A stretch of DNA of 64,000 nt from Pelomonas sp. Root1444 (GTDB lineage: Bacteria > Pseudomonadota > Gammaproteobacteria > Burkholderiales > Burkholderiaceae_C): positions 457,811 to 521,810 of the forward strand of contig NZ_LMFP01000028.1 in assembly GCF_001426885.1 (NCBI RefSeq), read 5' to 3'. This document shows positions 41,444 through 50,620 of this stretch, piece by piece. Within the stretch, counting starts at the first letter, position 1; each line of letters begins with the position of its first letter. Below the pieces are notes generated by a model. It was not told the DNA's origin, searched no databases, and saw only the letters and a program-made list of their open reading frames with translations. The position numbers and the translations under genes are program-made.

Positions 41444-42274
41444 ATGCAAACAACGAATGACGCACGCCGCAGCGGCGCCCTCGTCGCCATAGGCGGCAAT
41501 GAAGACAGGACTCACGGGAAGGAGGTCCTGAAGGCAGCGCTTGCAGCCGCGGAGGGTGGCCCAAGACCGTCCGTCGGTGTCCTGACGGCCGCCAGTCGCG
41601 AGCCGTCGCGCTTGTGGCAGACGTATCGCGAGGCGTTCGAAGGGCTCGGCGCCGACGTGTGCTGGGTGGATATCCGTTCCCGTGCGGACGCGGAGTGCCC
41701 GAAGCGGCTGGAGCAACTTGCCAAGCTGCACCTGCTGTTCGTGACCGGCGGCGATCAGGAACGCCTGGCCGGGCTGCTGCATGGCACCTCCACCCACCGT
41801 GTCCTCCTGCGTCGGCAGCGCGACGACGGGCTCGTGGTCGCGGGGACCAGCGCCGGCGCCTCCATTCTCGGCGTGTGGATGCCAGGCGGCGATGCCAGCG
41901 AGGAGAGCGCCACCCTGCTCGACCTGTCCGACGACCCGCTCCCGAGGGGGCTGGCTTTCCTGCCTGGTGTCGTCATCGACCAGCACTTCTCGCAGCGTCG
42001 GCGACTGGCCCGACTGATGGATCTGTCCAGCCGGCACGGCGGCCTCATCGGCATGGGCATCGACGAAGACACGGCGGCGATCATCCGGCTGGGCGACTCA
42101 CTGAAGGTGGTGGGCAGCGGCTCCGTCACGCTGGTGGATTGCCGCAACGCGCACGTGGTGGGCAAAGGCGAGCCATTGGTGTCGCTGCGCCATGTGAGCT
42201 TCCATCGTGCCGAAGCGGGGGTGACGTTCAGGTCGAAGTCGGCGTCCAGCGCATTCGCCGCTTTGGTGCCATAG
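41444..42274 (+). CDS. Cyanophycinase-family serine peptidase (S51)
   Basis: This 276-residue protein starts MQTTNDARRSGALVAIGGN. The S51 pattern is complete: GALVAIGGNEDR at the N-terminus, LLFVTGGDQERL, the nucleophile VAGTSAGASILG, and LAFLPGVVIDQHFSQRRR. CphB enzymes cleave cyanophycin (Asp-Arg polymer) to beta-Asp-Arg dipeptides in the cytoplasm. No cyanophycin synthetase is in the window. The next gene, regA, is convergent. An ATG 21 codons upstream (41381) is possible but its extension looks non-coding. Confidence 0.87.
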   Translation: MQTTNDARRSGALVAIGGNEDRTHGKEVLKAALAAAEGGPRPSVGVLTAASREPSRLWQTYREAFEGLGADVCWVDIRSRADAECPKRLEQLAKLHLLFVTGGDQERLAGLLHGTSTHRVLLRRQRDDGLVVAGTSAGASILGVWMPGGDASEESATLLDLSDDPLPRGLAFLPGVVIDQHFSQRRRLARLMDLSSRHGGLIGMGIDEDTAAIIRLGDSLKVVGSGSVTLVDCRNAHVVGKGEPLVSLRHVSFHRAEAGVTFRSKSASSAFAALVP

Positions 42275-42292
42275 GCAGGCGGCCTGTCAGCG

Positions 42293-42853
42293 CTACTTGA
42301 TACGCTGCTTCTCGAGCTTGCGCGCCAGCGTGCGCCGGTGCATGCCCAGGCGCCGGGCGGTCTCGCTGATGTTGAAGTCGGTCTCGGCCAGCACCTCATG
42401 GATGCGCTCCCACTCCAGCGTCTTGATGGATGCGGTCTGGCGCTGGGTCACCTCGACCTCGGCGTCGCCCTGCTTGCGCGCGAACGCGGCCTCGATGTCG
42501 TCGGTGTTGGCCGGTTTGGCGAGGTAGTGGCAGGCGCCGAGCTTGATCGCCTCCACGGCGGTGGCGATGCTGGCGTAGCCGGTCAGCACGACGATCAGCA
42601 CTTCGGGGTCCCAGCCGTGCAACGCCTGCACGCAGGCCAGGCCGGAGGCGCCGCCGGCGAGCTTGAGGTCGACGACGGCGTGGCCCAGTTCCTCGTCCTC
42701 GGGCAGCTCATCGAGCAGGGCCTTCATGTCGTCCAGGCCGGTGGCGCGCAGCACGCGCCAGCCGCGGCGCTCGAAGGAGCGGCTCAGCGTGCGGGCAAAG
42801 CTGTCATCGTCCTCGACGATCAGCAGGAGGCGGTCTTCGTCAACGGTCGGCAT
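42293..42853 (-). CDS. regA: RegA/PrrA-type response regulator
   Basis: This 186-residue protein starts MPTVDEDRLLLIVEDDDSF. The receiver domain has LIVEDDD, phospho-Asp62 (AVVDLKL), VVLTGYAS and the Lys in YLAKPA. The C-terminal Fis-type HTH is NISETARRLGMHRRTLARKL. RegA is the partner of RegB and controls respiration, fixation or photosynthesis genes according to redox state. It overlaps regB by 14 bp and ends the cyo-SURF1-regB-regA operon. Confidence 0.9.
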   Translation of the reverse strand: MPTVDEDRLLLIVEDDDSFARTLSRSFERRGWRVLRATGLDDMKALLDELPEDEELGHAVVDLKLAGGASGLACVQALHGWDPEVLIVVLTGYASIATAVEAIKLGACHYLAKPANTDDIEAAFARKQGDAEVEVTQRQTASIKTLEWERIHEVLAETDFNISETARRLGMHRRTLARKLEKQRIK

Positions 42854-44192
42854 CGGGGAGGGATTGTCGCGGCAGCAGTGAGGCCAGCGGCAGCGTCAGC
42901 ACGACCTCGGCGCCGCTGCGCTCACCGTTCTCGTTGCGGTTGCGCGCCTCCAGCCGCCCGCCCAATGTGCGCGCGACGTTGACGGACAGGAACAGGCCCA
43001 TGCCGCGGCCGGGTTGACCCTTGCTGCTCTGGTACGGCTCGCCGAAGTGCTTGAGCCGCTCGGCATCGAAGCCGGGACCTTCGTCGAGCACGCTCAGGGA
43101 GAGCGTCTCCTCGTCCGGGCAGGTCGCAACCAAGGTGAGCAACGTGCCCGGCGCGGCCTCGGCGGCGTTGTCTAGCAGGTTGCCGACGACCTGTTGCAGC
43201 GCGCTGTCCGAGATGATCTCCACGTCGGGCAGGCCTTCGCTGCGCAGCACCAGTTCGACGCCTGGGTGTGCGGCGCGCCAGTGCCGCGCCAGGCCGTCGA
43301 TGAAGGCCTGCAGCGCCGTCAGCCGCGGCGCCTCGCCACGCATCTCGCCGGCCGACATCAGGATGCCGGTGACGATGGCCTTGCAGCGCAGGATCTGGCG
43401 CTGCATCTCCTCGATCTCCTCGCGCAGCTCGGGCTCGCCGGCAAACGGCGCCATGTGGGCCCAGTCGCCGAGGATGACGCTGAGCGTGGCCAGCGGCGTG
43501 CCCAGCTCGTGCGCGGCGCCGCTGGCGAGCAGGCCCATGCGCACGATGTGCACCTCCTCGGCGGCGCGTTGGCGCAGCTCGGCCAGCTCGGCATCACGCT
43601 GGCGCAGGTTGCGGTTGATGCGCACGATGAACACGGTCAGCAGAGCCACGTTCAGCACGAAGCACAGCAGCAGGCCGCCGAGGTAGTTGGGCGACAGCGT
43701 CGTGGGCGCCGACGGGTCCAGCAGCAGCGGCCGGTGCCATTGCGTGAGCACGACGAAGCCGGTCAGCGTGCTCAGCACGATGGCCCACAGGTAGCCTGGC
43801 CGCAGCAGCACCGACGCGACGGCCACCTGCAGCAGGTAGAGGTAGATGAAGGGGTTGTCGCTGCCGCCCGCGAGATAGAGCTGGCCGGTCAACACGCCGA
43901 CGTCGACGAGCAGCGCGATGCACAGCTCGACCTGCGACACCGGCTTCGCCAGCCGGTTGCGCCACAGGCTGAACAGGTTGAACGCGATGAGGATGCCGAG
44001 CAGGCCGAGCATCTCGGCCCAGGGCAGCGCGATGTCGAACACCTGGTGCACCACCAGCACCGTGGCGAGCTGGCCGACGACGGCCAGCCAGCGCAGCTCG
44101 ATCAGCTGGCGCACATTGGCGCGGCCCGCGCGACGCTCCGGCGCGGCGGCCACGGGCTCCGGCGGCGCCGGCGTGAGCGTGAGGTCAGGCAT
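42840..44192 (-). CDS. regB: RegB/PrrB-type redox-sensing histidine kinase
   Basis: This 450-residue kinase has about six N-terminal helices. The quinone-site motif GGSDNPF is at residues 109-115, the phosphoacceptor His228 lies in GAAHELGTPL, and Cys270 in ILRCKAIV sits where the redox-active Cys265 of Rhodobacter RegB is expected. The ATPase follows with NLLDNAAEAA, DEGPGF and GRGMGLFLSV. In related systems reduced ubiquinone and Cys oxidation control its activity. The ATG at 44192 makes a TGATG overlap with the SURF1 stop. Lying inside the quinol-oxidase operon, it probably senses the same quinone pool. Confidence 0.9.
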   Translation of the reverse strand: MPDLTLTPAPPEPVAAAPERRAGRANVRQLIELRWLAVVGQLATVLVVHQVFDIALPWAEMLGLLGILIAFNLFSLWRNRLAKPVSQVELCIALLVDVGVLTGQLYLAGGSDNPFIYLYLLQVAVASVLLRPGYLWAIVLSTLTGFVVLTQWHRPLLLDPSAPTTLSPNYLGGLLLCFVLNVALLTVFIVRINRNLRQRDAELAELRQRAAEEVHIVRMGLLASGAAHELGTPLATLSVILGDWAHMAPFAGEPELREEIEEMQRQILRCKAIVTGILMSAGEMRGEAPRLTALQAFIDGLARHWRAAHPGVELVLRSEGLPDVEIISDSALQQVVGNLLDNAAEAAPGTLLTLVATCPDEETLSLSVLDEGPGFDAERLKHFGEPYQSSKGQPGRGMGLFLSVNVARTLGGRLEARNRNENGERSGAEVVLTLPLASLLPRQSLPDADR

Positions 44193-44902
44193 CAATGGGA
44201 GGGGCTCCGGCGGCGTTCCTCGCGCACCAGGTAGCCGGCCGCGACTGCGGCCATGGCCGCAAGCGCCAGCCAGGTGGCGGCGTAGACGGCGTGATTGTTG
44301 GTGAAGCGCAGCACCGTCAGCCCGGGGCGCGGCCAGCGGCGCGGCTGGGCGGCGTCGGCGGACTCGTCGACGAAGAACGGGGCGACCGGGCCGGTGAGCG
44401 CGAGCTGGGCCGCAATGCCGGCCACGTCGCGCGAATACCAACGCCCCTCGGCGGGCATGTTCTGCCGCAGCGGGCCGCCGCCAGGCTCGGACAGCCGCAG
44501 CAGGCCGGTCAGCTCGACGGTGCCGGCAGGCGCCGCGTGCAGTTCAGGCGCGCGCTGCTCCGGCGGCACGAAGCCGCGGTTGACGAGGACGGTGCGGCCG
44601 TCGTCCAGACGCAGCGGTGCGATGACCCAGTAGCCGCCGCCGAGTTCGGTGGTGGCCTGCACCAGCACCTCGCGCGGCTCGAATTGGCCACGCAGGCGCA
44701 GCCGGCGGTATTCGTCGGCCTTCGTGACCTCGGTGGAAACCGCCGGAGGAGCGACGGGCTCCGCCTTCAGCCGCGCCTCGACGCGTTCGATGAGATCGAG
44801 CTTCCAGCTGAGGCGTTGGACCTGCCAGCAGGTCAGCGCCAGGAAACCCAGGCTGGCCAGCGCCGCGCCAACGATCAGCGCAATTCGTGCGGCGCGGCCC
44901 AT
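44192..44902 (-). CDS. SURF1-family protein
   Basis: This 236-residue protein starts MGRAARIALIVGAALASLG. SURF1 architecture is two membrane helices flanking a periplasmic domain: the first about residues 5-26 and the last ATWLALAAMAAVAAGYLV. Family motifs are CWQVQRLSWKLDLIERVEARL in pieces, GGGYWVIAPLRL, VLVNRGFVP and GLTVLRFTNNHAVYAATW. SURF1 helps insert heme into subunit I of heme-copper oxidases, usually cytochrome c oxidase. Here it is 6 bp from cyoD, so it probably serves the bo3-type quinol oxidase. It overlaps regB by one base. Confidence 0.9.
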   Translation of the reverse strand: MGRAARIALIVGAALASLGFLALTCWQVQRLSWKLDLIERVEARLKAEPVAPPAVSTEVTKADEYRRLRLRGQFEPREVLVQATTELGGGYWVIAPLRLDDGRTVLVNRGFVPPEQRAPELHAAPAGTVELTGLLRLSEPGGGPLRQNMPAEGRWYSRDVAGIAAQLALTGPVAPFFVDESADAAQPRRWPRPGLTVLRFTNNHAVYAATWLALAAMAAVAAGYLVREERRRSPSH

Positions 44903-44908
44903 ACCCGA

Positions 44909-45301
44909 TCAGGGCATGTTGCGCATGGCCGCAGGATCGGGCGTGGGCATCATGTTGGTGTTCATGTGGTACATGACCCAGACCGAGCCGGCCAGCATGA
45001 TGACGACCAGGGCCACCGTGAACAGCAGCGCCAGCATGGACCAGCCGCCCTCGACCTTGGCGTTCATGTGCAGGAAGTAAATCATGTGCACGACCATCTG
45101 CACCGCCGCGAAGCCGAGGATGACGAAGCCGGTCATCTTGGGGCTGGGCAGCACCTTGGCCATGACCAGCCAGAACGGGATGGCGGTCAGGATGACGGAC
45201 AGGATGAAGCCGGTCGCGTAGCCCTTGTAGCTGACGTGGAAGTCTTCCTCGCCGTCCAGGTGATCGTCGTGGGCGTGGTTGTCGTGGTTGTGGGCAGCCA
45301 T
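44909..45301 (-). CDS. cyoD: Cytochrome o ubiquinol oxidase subunit IV
   Basis: This 130-residue protein starts [19 protein letters not shown], a His/Asp-rich N-terminus. Three membrane helices follow (TGFILSVILTAIPFWLVM, TGFVILGFAAVQMVVHMIYF, MLALLFTVALVVIMLAGSV), which match CyoD. It assists assembly of subunits I and III. The start overlaps the cyoC stop by one base. The C-terminus is Met-rich (MYHMNTNMMPTPDPAAMRNM) and longer than in E. coli. Confidence 0.92.
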   Translation of the reverse strand: MAAHNHDNHAHDDHLDGEEDFHVSYKGYATGFILSVILTAIPFWLVMAKVLPSPKMTGFVILGFAAVQMVVHMIYFLHMNAKVEGGWSMLALLFTVALVVIMLAGSVWVMYHMNTNMMPTPDPAAMRNMP

Positions 45302-45933
45302 CACAGCACTCCCATCAGGTAGACGAAGGTGAAGACGCCGATCCAGACGACGTCCAGGAAGTGCCAGAACATCGACAGGCACATCAGGCGGCGGCGGTTG
45401 GCGGGCGTGAGGCCGAGCTTTTGCACCTGCACCATCAGCGTGACGAGCCAGACGCAGCCGAAGGTGACGTGCAGGCCGTGCGTGCCGACCAGCGTGAAGA
45501 AGCTGGACAGGAAGGCGCTGCGCTGCGGGCCGGCGCCCTCGTGGATGAGGTGGTGGAACTCGTAGAGCTCGATGCCCAGGAAGCCCAGGCCGAACAGGCC
45601 CGTGATGGCCAGCCACGCCAGCACCTGGCCCTTGCGGCGCGCCTGCATGCCGATCATCGCGAAGCCGTAGGTGATGGACGAGAACAGCAGCAGCGCGGTG
45701 TTGGCGGCCACCAGCGGCAGGTCGAACAGGTCGGCGCCCGAGGGGCCGGCCGCGTAGCTGCGGCCCAGCACGGCGTAGACGGCGAACAGCACGGCGAAGA
45801 TGAGGCAGTCGCTCATCAGGTAGAGCCAGAAGCCCAGCATGGTGCTGCCGGGCGGATGGTGGTCGCCGGTGTCGTAGAAAACGGTGGCAGCGACCGGGGC
45901 GCCGTTCGAGGGAGCGGTCATGCTTGCAGTCAT
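45301..45933 (-). CDS. cyoC: Cytochrome o ubiquinol oxidase subunit III
   Basis: This 210-residue protein starts [19 protein letters not shown]. Family features are [40 protein letters not shown], and a hydrophobic set of five helices ending [19 protein letters not shown]. It is a structural subunit near subunit I. There is a 13-bp gap to cyoB and a 1-bp overlap with cyoD. Confidence 0.94.
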   Translation of the reverse strand: MTASMTAPSNGAPVAATVFYDTGDHHPPGSTMLGFWLYLMSDCLIFAVLFAVYAVLGRSYAAGPSGADLFDLPLVAANTALLLFSSITYGFAMIGMQARRKGQVLAWLAITGLFGLGFLGIELYEFHHLIHEGAGPQRSAFLSSFFTLVGTHGLHVTFGCVWLVTLMVQVQKLGLTPANRRRLMCLSMFWHFLDVVWIGVFTFVYLMGVL

Positions 45934-45946
45934 GTCGGTGCTCCGG

Positions 45947-47971
45947 TCAGGCTGCGGCGGCGAGCACGCGGGTGCGCTCGTCTTCGGCGCGCGTCACAGC
46001 CTCGGCTGGGATGTGGTAGTCGCGGTCGTAGTTGAAGGTGTGCACGATGGCCGCGATGACGGTAGCGGCGAACGTCAGGCCGGCGACCCAGTACATCTGC
46101 CAGACCAGCGCGAAGCCCATCACCGTGGCCAGCATCGCGATGATGAAACCGGCGCCGGTGTTCTTCGGCATGTGGATGGACACGAAGCCCTTCAGCGGAC
46201 GCTCGGCGCCGCGTTTCTTCATGTCGTACCAGGCGTCCATCTCGTGGGCGATGGGCGTGAAGGCGAAGTTGTAGTCCGGCGGCGGCGAGGCCGTGGACCA
46301 CTCCAGCGTGCGGCCGCCCCAGATGTCGCCGGTCACGTCGCGCAGCTGCTTGCGGCGCAGCACGCTGACGGCGATCTGGACCAGGAAGGCCGCGATGCCC
46401 AAAGCGATGATGCCGGCGCCGACTGCGGCGATGACGAACCAGATCTGCAGCGACGGGTCGTCGAAGTGGCTGACGCGGCGGGTCACGCCCATCAGGCCCA
46501 GCACGTACAGCGGCGCGAACGCGACCCAGAAGCCGATGAACCAGCACCAGAACGAGACCTTGCCCCAGAAGGCGTCCAGGCGGAAGCCGAAGGCCTTGGG
46601 GAACCAGTAGTTGATGCCGGCGAACAGGCCGAACACGACGCCGCCGATGATGACGTTGTGGAAGTGGGCGATCAGGAACAGGCTGTTGTGCAGCACGAAG
46701 TCCGCCGCCGGCACGGCCAGCAGCACGCCGGTCATGCCGCCGATCGTGAAGGTGACCATGAAGCCCACGGTCCACAGCATCGGCACCTCGAACTGGATGC
46801 GGCCGCGGTACATCGTGAACAGCCAGTTGAAGATCTTGGCGCCCGTCGGGATCGAGATGATCATCGTCGTGATGCCGAAGAAGCTGTTGACGCTGGCGCC
46901 GGAGCCCATCGTGAAGAAGTGGTGCAGCCACACCAGGTACGACAGGATGGTGATGACGACCGTCGCATACACCATGGAGGCGTAGCCGAACAGCTTCTTG
47001 CGGCTGAAGGTGGACACCACCTCGGAGAAGATGCCGAACACCGGCAGCACCAGGATGTAGACCTCGGGGTGGCCCCAGATCCAGATCAGGTTCACGTAAA
47101 GCATGGCGTTGCCGCCGAGGTCGTTGGTGAAGAAGTTGGTGCCGAGGTAGCGGTCGGCGGTCAGCAGCGCCAGCGTCGCGGCCAGCACCGGGAAGGTGGC
47201 GACGATCAGCACGTTGGTGCACAGCGACGTCCAGGTGAAGACGGGCATCTTCATCATGGTCATGCCGGGCGCACGCATCTTGATGATGGTGGCGATCAGG
47301 TTGATGCCGGACAGCGTCGTGCCCACCCCTGCGATCTGCAGCGCCCAGAGGTAGTAGTCCACCCCCACGTCCGGGCTGGCCAGGATGCCGGACAGCGGCG
47401 GATAGGCCAGCCAGCCGGTCTTGGCGAACTCGCCGATGAACAGCGAGGCCATGATCAGCCCGGCGCCGCCGGCGGTCATCCAGAAGCTGAAGTTGTTCAG
47501 GAACGGGAAGGCCACGTCGCGGGCGCCGATCTGCAGCGGCACGACGTAGTTCATGAAGCCCGTCACCAGCGGCATGGCGACGAAGAAAATCATGATGACG
47601 CCGTGCGCCGTGAAGATCTGGTCGTAGTGGTGCGGCGGCAGGAAGCCGGCGTTGTCGCCGAAGGCCATGGCCTGGTGGGCGCGCATCATGATCGCGTCGG
47701 CGAAGCCGCGCAGCAGCATCACCACGCCGAGGATGACGTACATGATGCCGATCTTCTTGTGGTCGATGCTGGTGATCCAGTCGCGCCACAGATGGCCCCA
47801 CAGGCGGAACTTGGTGATCAGGGCGAACACGAACACGCCGCCCAGCACGACGGCCACGAAGGTCGCGAGCAGGATGGGTTCGTGCAGCGGAATCGCGTCC
47901 CAGCCGAGACGGCCCAGGACGGGGTGAAGCTGACTGGCAGCCTGGTGCTGCGCAACTACGGCATTGGACAT
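45947..47971 (-). CDS. cyoB: Cytochrome o ubiquinol oxidase subunit I
   Basis: This 674-residue heme-copper oxidase starts [19 protein letters not shown]. The active-site motifs are [11 protein letters not shown] (low-spin heme His), [13 protein letters not shown] (CuB His and the cross-linked Tyr), [11 protein letters not shown] (two CuB His) and [13 protein letters not shown] (heme His pair). It reduces O2 to water with electrons from ubiquinol and pumps protons. About 15 membrane helices are expected. It is the second gene of cyoABCD, 8 bp after cyoA. Confidence 0.96.
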   Translation of the reverse strand: MSNAVVAQHQAASQLHPVLGRLGWDAIPLHEPILLATFVAVVLGGVFVFALITKFRLWGHLWRDWITSIDHKKIGIMYVILGVVMLLRGFADAIMMRAHQAMAFGDNAGFLPPHHYDQIFTAHGVIMIFFVAMPLVTGFMNYVVPLQIGARDVAFPFLNNFSFWMTAGGAGLIMASLFIGEFAKTGWLAYPPLSGILASPDVGVDYYLWALQIAGVGTTLSGINLIATIIKMRAPGMTMMKMPVFTWTSLCTNVLIVATFPVLAATLALLTADRYLGTNFFTNDLGGNAMLYVNLIWIWGHPEVYILVLPVFGIFSEVVSTFSRKKLFGYASMVYATVVITILSYLVWLHHFFTMGSGASVNSFFGITTMIISIPTGAKIFNWLFTMYRGRIQFEVPMLWTVGFMVTFTIGGMTGVLLAVPAADFVLHNSLFLIAHFHNVIIGGVVFGLFAGINYWFPKAFGFRLDAFWGKVSFWCWFIGFWVAFAPLYVLGLMGVTRRVSHFDDPSLQIWFVIAAVGAGIIALGIAAFLVQIAVSVLRRKQLRDVTGDIWGGRTLEWSTASPPPDYNFAFTPIAHEMDAWYDMKKRGAERPLKGFVSIHMPKNTGAGFIIAMLATVMGFALVWQMYWVAGLTFAATVIAAIVHTFNYDRDYHIPAEAVTRAEDERTRVLAAAA

Positions 47972-47979
47972 CGGCGGAC

Positions 47980-49059
47980 TCAGTTCTTCAGCGTGGCGGC
48001 CGCTTGGCCGGCTTCGACCTCAACGGGCAGACCCAGCGGATTGGTCGGCGTGCAGAGCGCGGCAACGACGATGCGCTCGCGCTGGGCGCCTCCGGCATCG
48101 CGCCAGGCACTGCGCATCGTGCTGGCCAGCCCGCCCTTGCCGGCACCACCGGCGGCGTCGATGGCCATCATCTGGCTGGCGCACATCTTCTTGCCGTCGA
48201 CGCAGCGGTCGACGATGGCACCCCACAGGCCCGGCTCGACGCTGGCGAAACGGCGCACCGGCTCCTTGGCGCTGGGCTGTTCGAGCTTCAGGTAATCGGC
48301 ACGAGTCAGCGTGTTGCCGGCGCCCTTGCCCGCGGCGACCCAGCGCTCGAACTCCTCGCTGGAGAGGCCATGGAACTTGAAGCGCATGTCCGAGAAGCCG
48401 GCGCCGCTGTAGTTGGCCGACAGGCCGTCATAGACGCCGGGCTTGTTGATGACCGCGTGCAGTTGGGTCTCCATGCCGGGCATGGTGTAGATCATGCCGG
48501 CCAGCGCAGGCACGTAGAAGGTGTTCATCACCGACGTCGACGTGAAGCGGAAGTGGATCGGGCGATCCACCGGCGCGGCCATCTCGTTGACGGTCGCGAT
48601 GCCCTGCTCCGGGTAAATGAACAGCCACTTCCAGTCCATGGAGACGGCGTAGACCTCCAGCGGCTTGACGTCGGCCGGCAGCGGCCTGTCAGCGGCGATG
48701 CGGTCCAGCGGGCGGAAGGGGTCCAGCTTGTGCGTGCTGATCCAGGTGATCGCGCCCAGCGCGATGATGATCAGCAGCGGCGCGCCCCAGATGACGAGCT
48801 CGAGCCGGGTGGAATGGTCCCAGTCCGGCGCATACGTCGCCTCGGCGTTGGACTGCCGGTAACGGTAGGCAAAGAACAGCGTCAGCGCGATCACCGGCAC
48901 GATGATCAGCAGCATCAGCAGCGTGGAGGTGACGATGAGCTGCGCCTGCTGCTGCGCGATGTCGCCGTGGGGCTTCATCACCACCCAATCACAGCCGCAC
49001 AAAGCGAAGCTGGCTGACAAAGCCAGGACGCGAGAAGGGAGAGACTTGTTGGGGTACAT
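47980..49059 (-). CDS. cyoA: Cytochrome o ubiquinol oxidase subunit II
   Basis: This 359-residue lipoprotein starts [19 protein letters not shown] with the lipobox LCGC. Two membrane helices ([39 protein letters not shown]) precede the cupredoxin domain with [17 protein letters not shown] and [19 protein letters not shown]. The CuA ligands are absent, as expected of quinol oxidases. The C-terminal 110 residues extend beyond the E. coli subunit core. Its 114-bp upstream region, shared with the divergent MHS transporter, has two inverted repeats. Confidence 0.95.
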   Translation of the reverse strand: MYPNKSLPSRVLALSASFALCGCDWVVMKPHGDIAQQQAQLIVTSTLLMLLIIVPVIALTLFFAYRYRQSNAEATYAPDWDHSTRLELVIWGAPLLIIIALGAITWISTHKLDPFRPLDRIAADRPLPADVKPLEVYAVSMDWKWLFIYPEQGIATVNEMAAPVDRPIHFRFTSTSVMNTFYVPALAGMIYTMPGMETQLHAVINKPGVYDGLSANYSGAGFSDMRFKFHGLSSEEFERWVAAGKGAGNTLTRADYLKLEQPSAKEPVRRFASVEPGLWGAIVDRCVDGKKMCASQMMAIDAAGGAGKGGLASTMRSAWRDAGGAQRERIVVAALCTPTNPLGLPVEVEAGQAAATLKN

Positions 49060-49110
49060 CCTGAGTGGCGCGCAAGGGTTAACGATCTTGCACGTGGAAC
49101 GGGAATGTAA

Positions 49111-49147
49111 GTTGATTGAGCCAAATCAACGATTGGACATTTTGTCC
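49111..49147. promoter_or_regulatory. Two adjacent inverted repeats in the cyoA/transporter control region
   Basis: gttgatt (49111-49117) and aatcaac (49124-49130) form a perfect 7-bp inverted repeat with a 6-bp spacer. ggaca (49135-49139) and tgtcc (49143-49147) form a second with spacer ttt. Both lie between the divergent starts of cyoA and the MHS transporter. The first resembles but does not match an FNR box (spacing 8 instead of 4 between TTGAT and ATCAA). Confidence 0.55.
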
Positions 49148-49173
49148 TAGTCACCGACGGAGACAAGCCCGAA

Positions 49174-50505
49174 ATGGCAAGCGCAAGCAGTACCTTCCAG
49201 ACCCCGCAATCCGGCCCGTTCACGACGCGCACCGACGAAGATCTCGCGCCCGGCGACATCGCCGTCGGCGTCATCATCGGCCGGGCCTCGGAGTATTTCG
49301 ACTTCTTCGTCTTCGGCATCGCCTCTGTGCTGGTCTTCCCGAAGGTGTTTTTCCCGTTCGTGGAACCGCTGACCGGCACCCTGTACGCCTTCCTGGTGTT
49401 CGCGCTGGCCTTCGTCGTGCGGCCGCTGGGCACGCTGATCGGCATGGAGATCCAGCGTCGCTTCAGCCGCTCGACCAAGCTGACCGCCGCCCTGTTCCTG
49501 CTCGGCAGCTCCACGGTCGCCATGGGGCTGCTGCCCAGCTTCACCGAGGCGGGCAGCACGGCCATTCTGTTGCTGACGCTGTGCCGGATCGGCCAGGGGC
49601 TGGCGCTGGGCGGCTCATGGGACGGCCTGCCCTCGCTGCTCGCCTTGAACGCCCCGCCGGACCGCCGCGGCTGGTACGCCATGCTGGGCCAGCTCGGCGC
49701 GCCGCTGGGCTTCTTCGTGGCCTCGGGCGTGTTCCTGTACGTCTACAGCAGCCTGGATGCCAAGGATTTCCTGTCCTGGGGCTGGCGCTTCCCCTTCTTC
49801 ACGGCCTTCGCGATCAACGTCGTCGCGCTGTTCGCCCGCCTGCGCCTGGTCGTCACGCATGAGTACGAGAAGCGCATGGAGGAGCATGAACTGGACCCGG
49901 CGCACCTGAGCGAGCTGCTGCCGGCCCAGGGCCAGCACATCGTCATCGGTGCCTTTGCCGCGCTGGCCAGCTATGCGCTTTTCCATCTCGTGACGGTGTT
50001 CCCGCTGTCCTGGGTGGCCCTGTTCTCCGACCAGGGCGTCGAGGACTTCATGAAGATGGAACTGCTGGGTGCCGCCTTCGCCGCGGTTGCCATGCCGATG
50101 TCCGGCCTGATCGCCGACCGGATGGGCCGCCGCAGCTTCCTGGGCACGCTGGCCATCGCCATCGGCGTGTTCGCGCTGTTCGCCCCGCTGATGTTGGGCG
50201 GTGGCAAGCCCGGCCAGGCGGCCTTCATCCTGATCGGCTTCGTGCTGCTGGGCCTGTCCTACGGCCAGTCCGCCGGCTCGGTGACGTCCAACTTCCTGCC
50301 GCACTTCCGATACACCGGCGCGGCGTTGACGGCCGACATGGCCTGGCTGCTCGGCGCGGCCTTCGCACCGGTGGTCGTGCTGTTCCTGTCCTCGCGCTTC
50401 GGGCTGGGCTCGGTCAGCGTCTACCTGCTGTCGGGCGTCGTCTGCACGCTGCTGGCCCTGCGGGTGAACAAGCGGCTGCAGGCGGCGGCGGTGGTGCAGG
50501 ACTGA
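49174..50505 (+). CDS. MFS transporter, metabolite:H+ symporter (MHS) type
   Basis: This 443-residue protein starts MASASSTFQTPQSGPFTTR. MHS hallmarks are IIGRASEYFDFFVFGIASVLVF-type first helix, ALAFVVRPLGTLIGMEIQRR, and LCRIGQGLALGGSWDG, the motif 4 of this family. Twelve membrane helices are likely, with the LIADRMGRRSFLGTLAI loop between helices 8 and 9. MHS porters move carboxylates, betaines and shikimate; the substrate is unknown. It is divergent from cyoA and ends at a strong terminator. Confidence 0.87.
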   Translation: MASASSTFQTPQSGPFTTRTDEDLAPGDIAVGVIIGRASEYFDFFVFGIASVLVFPKVFFPFVEPLTGTLYAFLVFALAFVVRPLGTLIGMEIQRRFSRSTKLTAALFLLGSSTVAMGLLPSFTEAGSTAILLLTLCRIGQGLALGGSWDGLPSLLALNAPPDRRGWYAMLGQLGAPLGFFVASGVFLYVYSSLDAKDFLSWGWRFPFFTAFAINVVALFARLRLVVTHEYEKRMEEHELDPAHLSELLPAQGQHIVIGAFAALASYALFHLVTVFPLSWVALFSDQGVEDFMKMELLGAAFAAVAMPMSGLIADRMGRRSFLGTLAIAIGVFALFAPLMLGGGKPGQAAFILIGFVLLGLSYGQSAGSVTSNFLPHFRYTGAALTADMAWLLGAAFAPVVVLFLSSRFGLGSVSVYLLSGVVCTLLALRVNKRLQAAAVVQD

Positions 50506-50525
50506 AGCACCGCGCGACGCTTCGC

Positions 50526-50552
50526 AAGGCGGGCCTGGCCCGCCTTTGTTTT
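50526..50552 (+). terminator. Intrinsic terminator after the MHS transporter gene
   Basis: A perfect 9-bp stem aaggcgggc (50526-50534) / gcccgcctt (50538-50546) with loop ctg is followed by tgtttt. It lies 20 bases after the stop codon and is a textbook rho-independent terminator. Confidence 0.9.
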
Positions 50553-50560
50553 GCCCGAAC

Positions 50561-50608
50561 AGTTTCCTTTTGTGGAAAGTTTCCGTACACTTCGCCGAAT
50601 CGGAAACT
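50561..50608 (+). promoter_or_regulatory. AGTTTCC-type repeats upstream of the GST-ArsR-SRPBCC operon
   Basis: agtttcc occurs at 50561-50567 and 50578-50584, and its complement ggaaact at 50602-50608. agtttccg (50578-50585) and cggaaact (50601-50608) are 8-bp inverted arms around 15 bp, and ggaaagtttcc (50574-50584) is an 11-bp palindrome. The set lies 12 bp before the GST start and is the natural operator candidate for the ArsR-type regulator in the operon. Confidence 0.6.
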
Positions 50609-50620
50609 GAAGAGCTGCAC

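Noticed and set aside
45884-48295. 803-residue plus-strand ORF over cyoB
   Set aside because: It is antisense to cyoB and cyoA, whose heme and copper ligands are intact. The composition is a His/Asp/Arg-rich shadow.
49112-49129. FNR/Anr box before cyoA
   Set aside because: The half-sites TTGAT and ATCAA are present, but the spacing is 8 instead of 4 bases. It was kept only as an unassigned inverted repeat.
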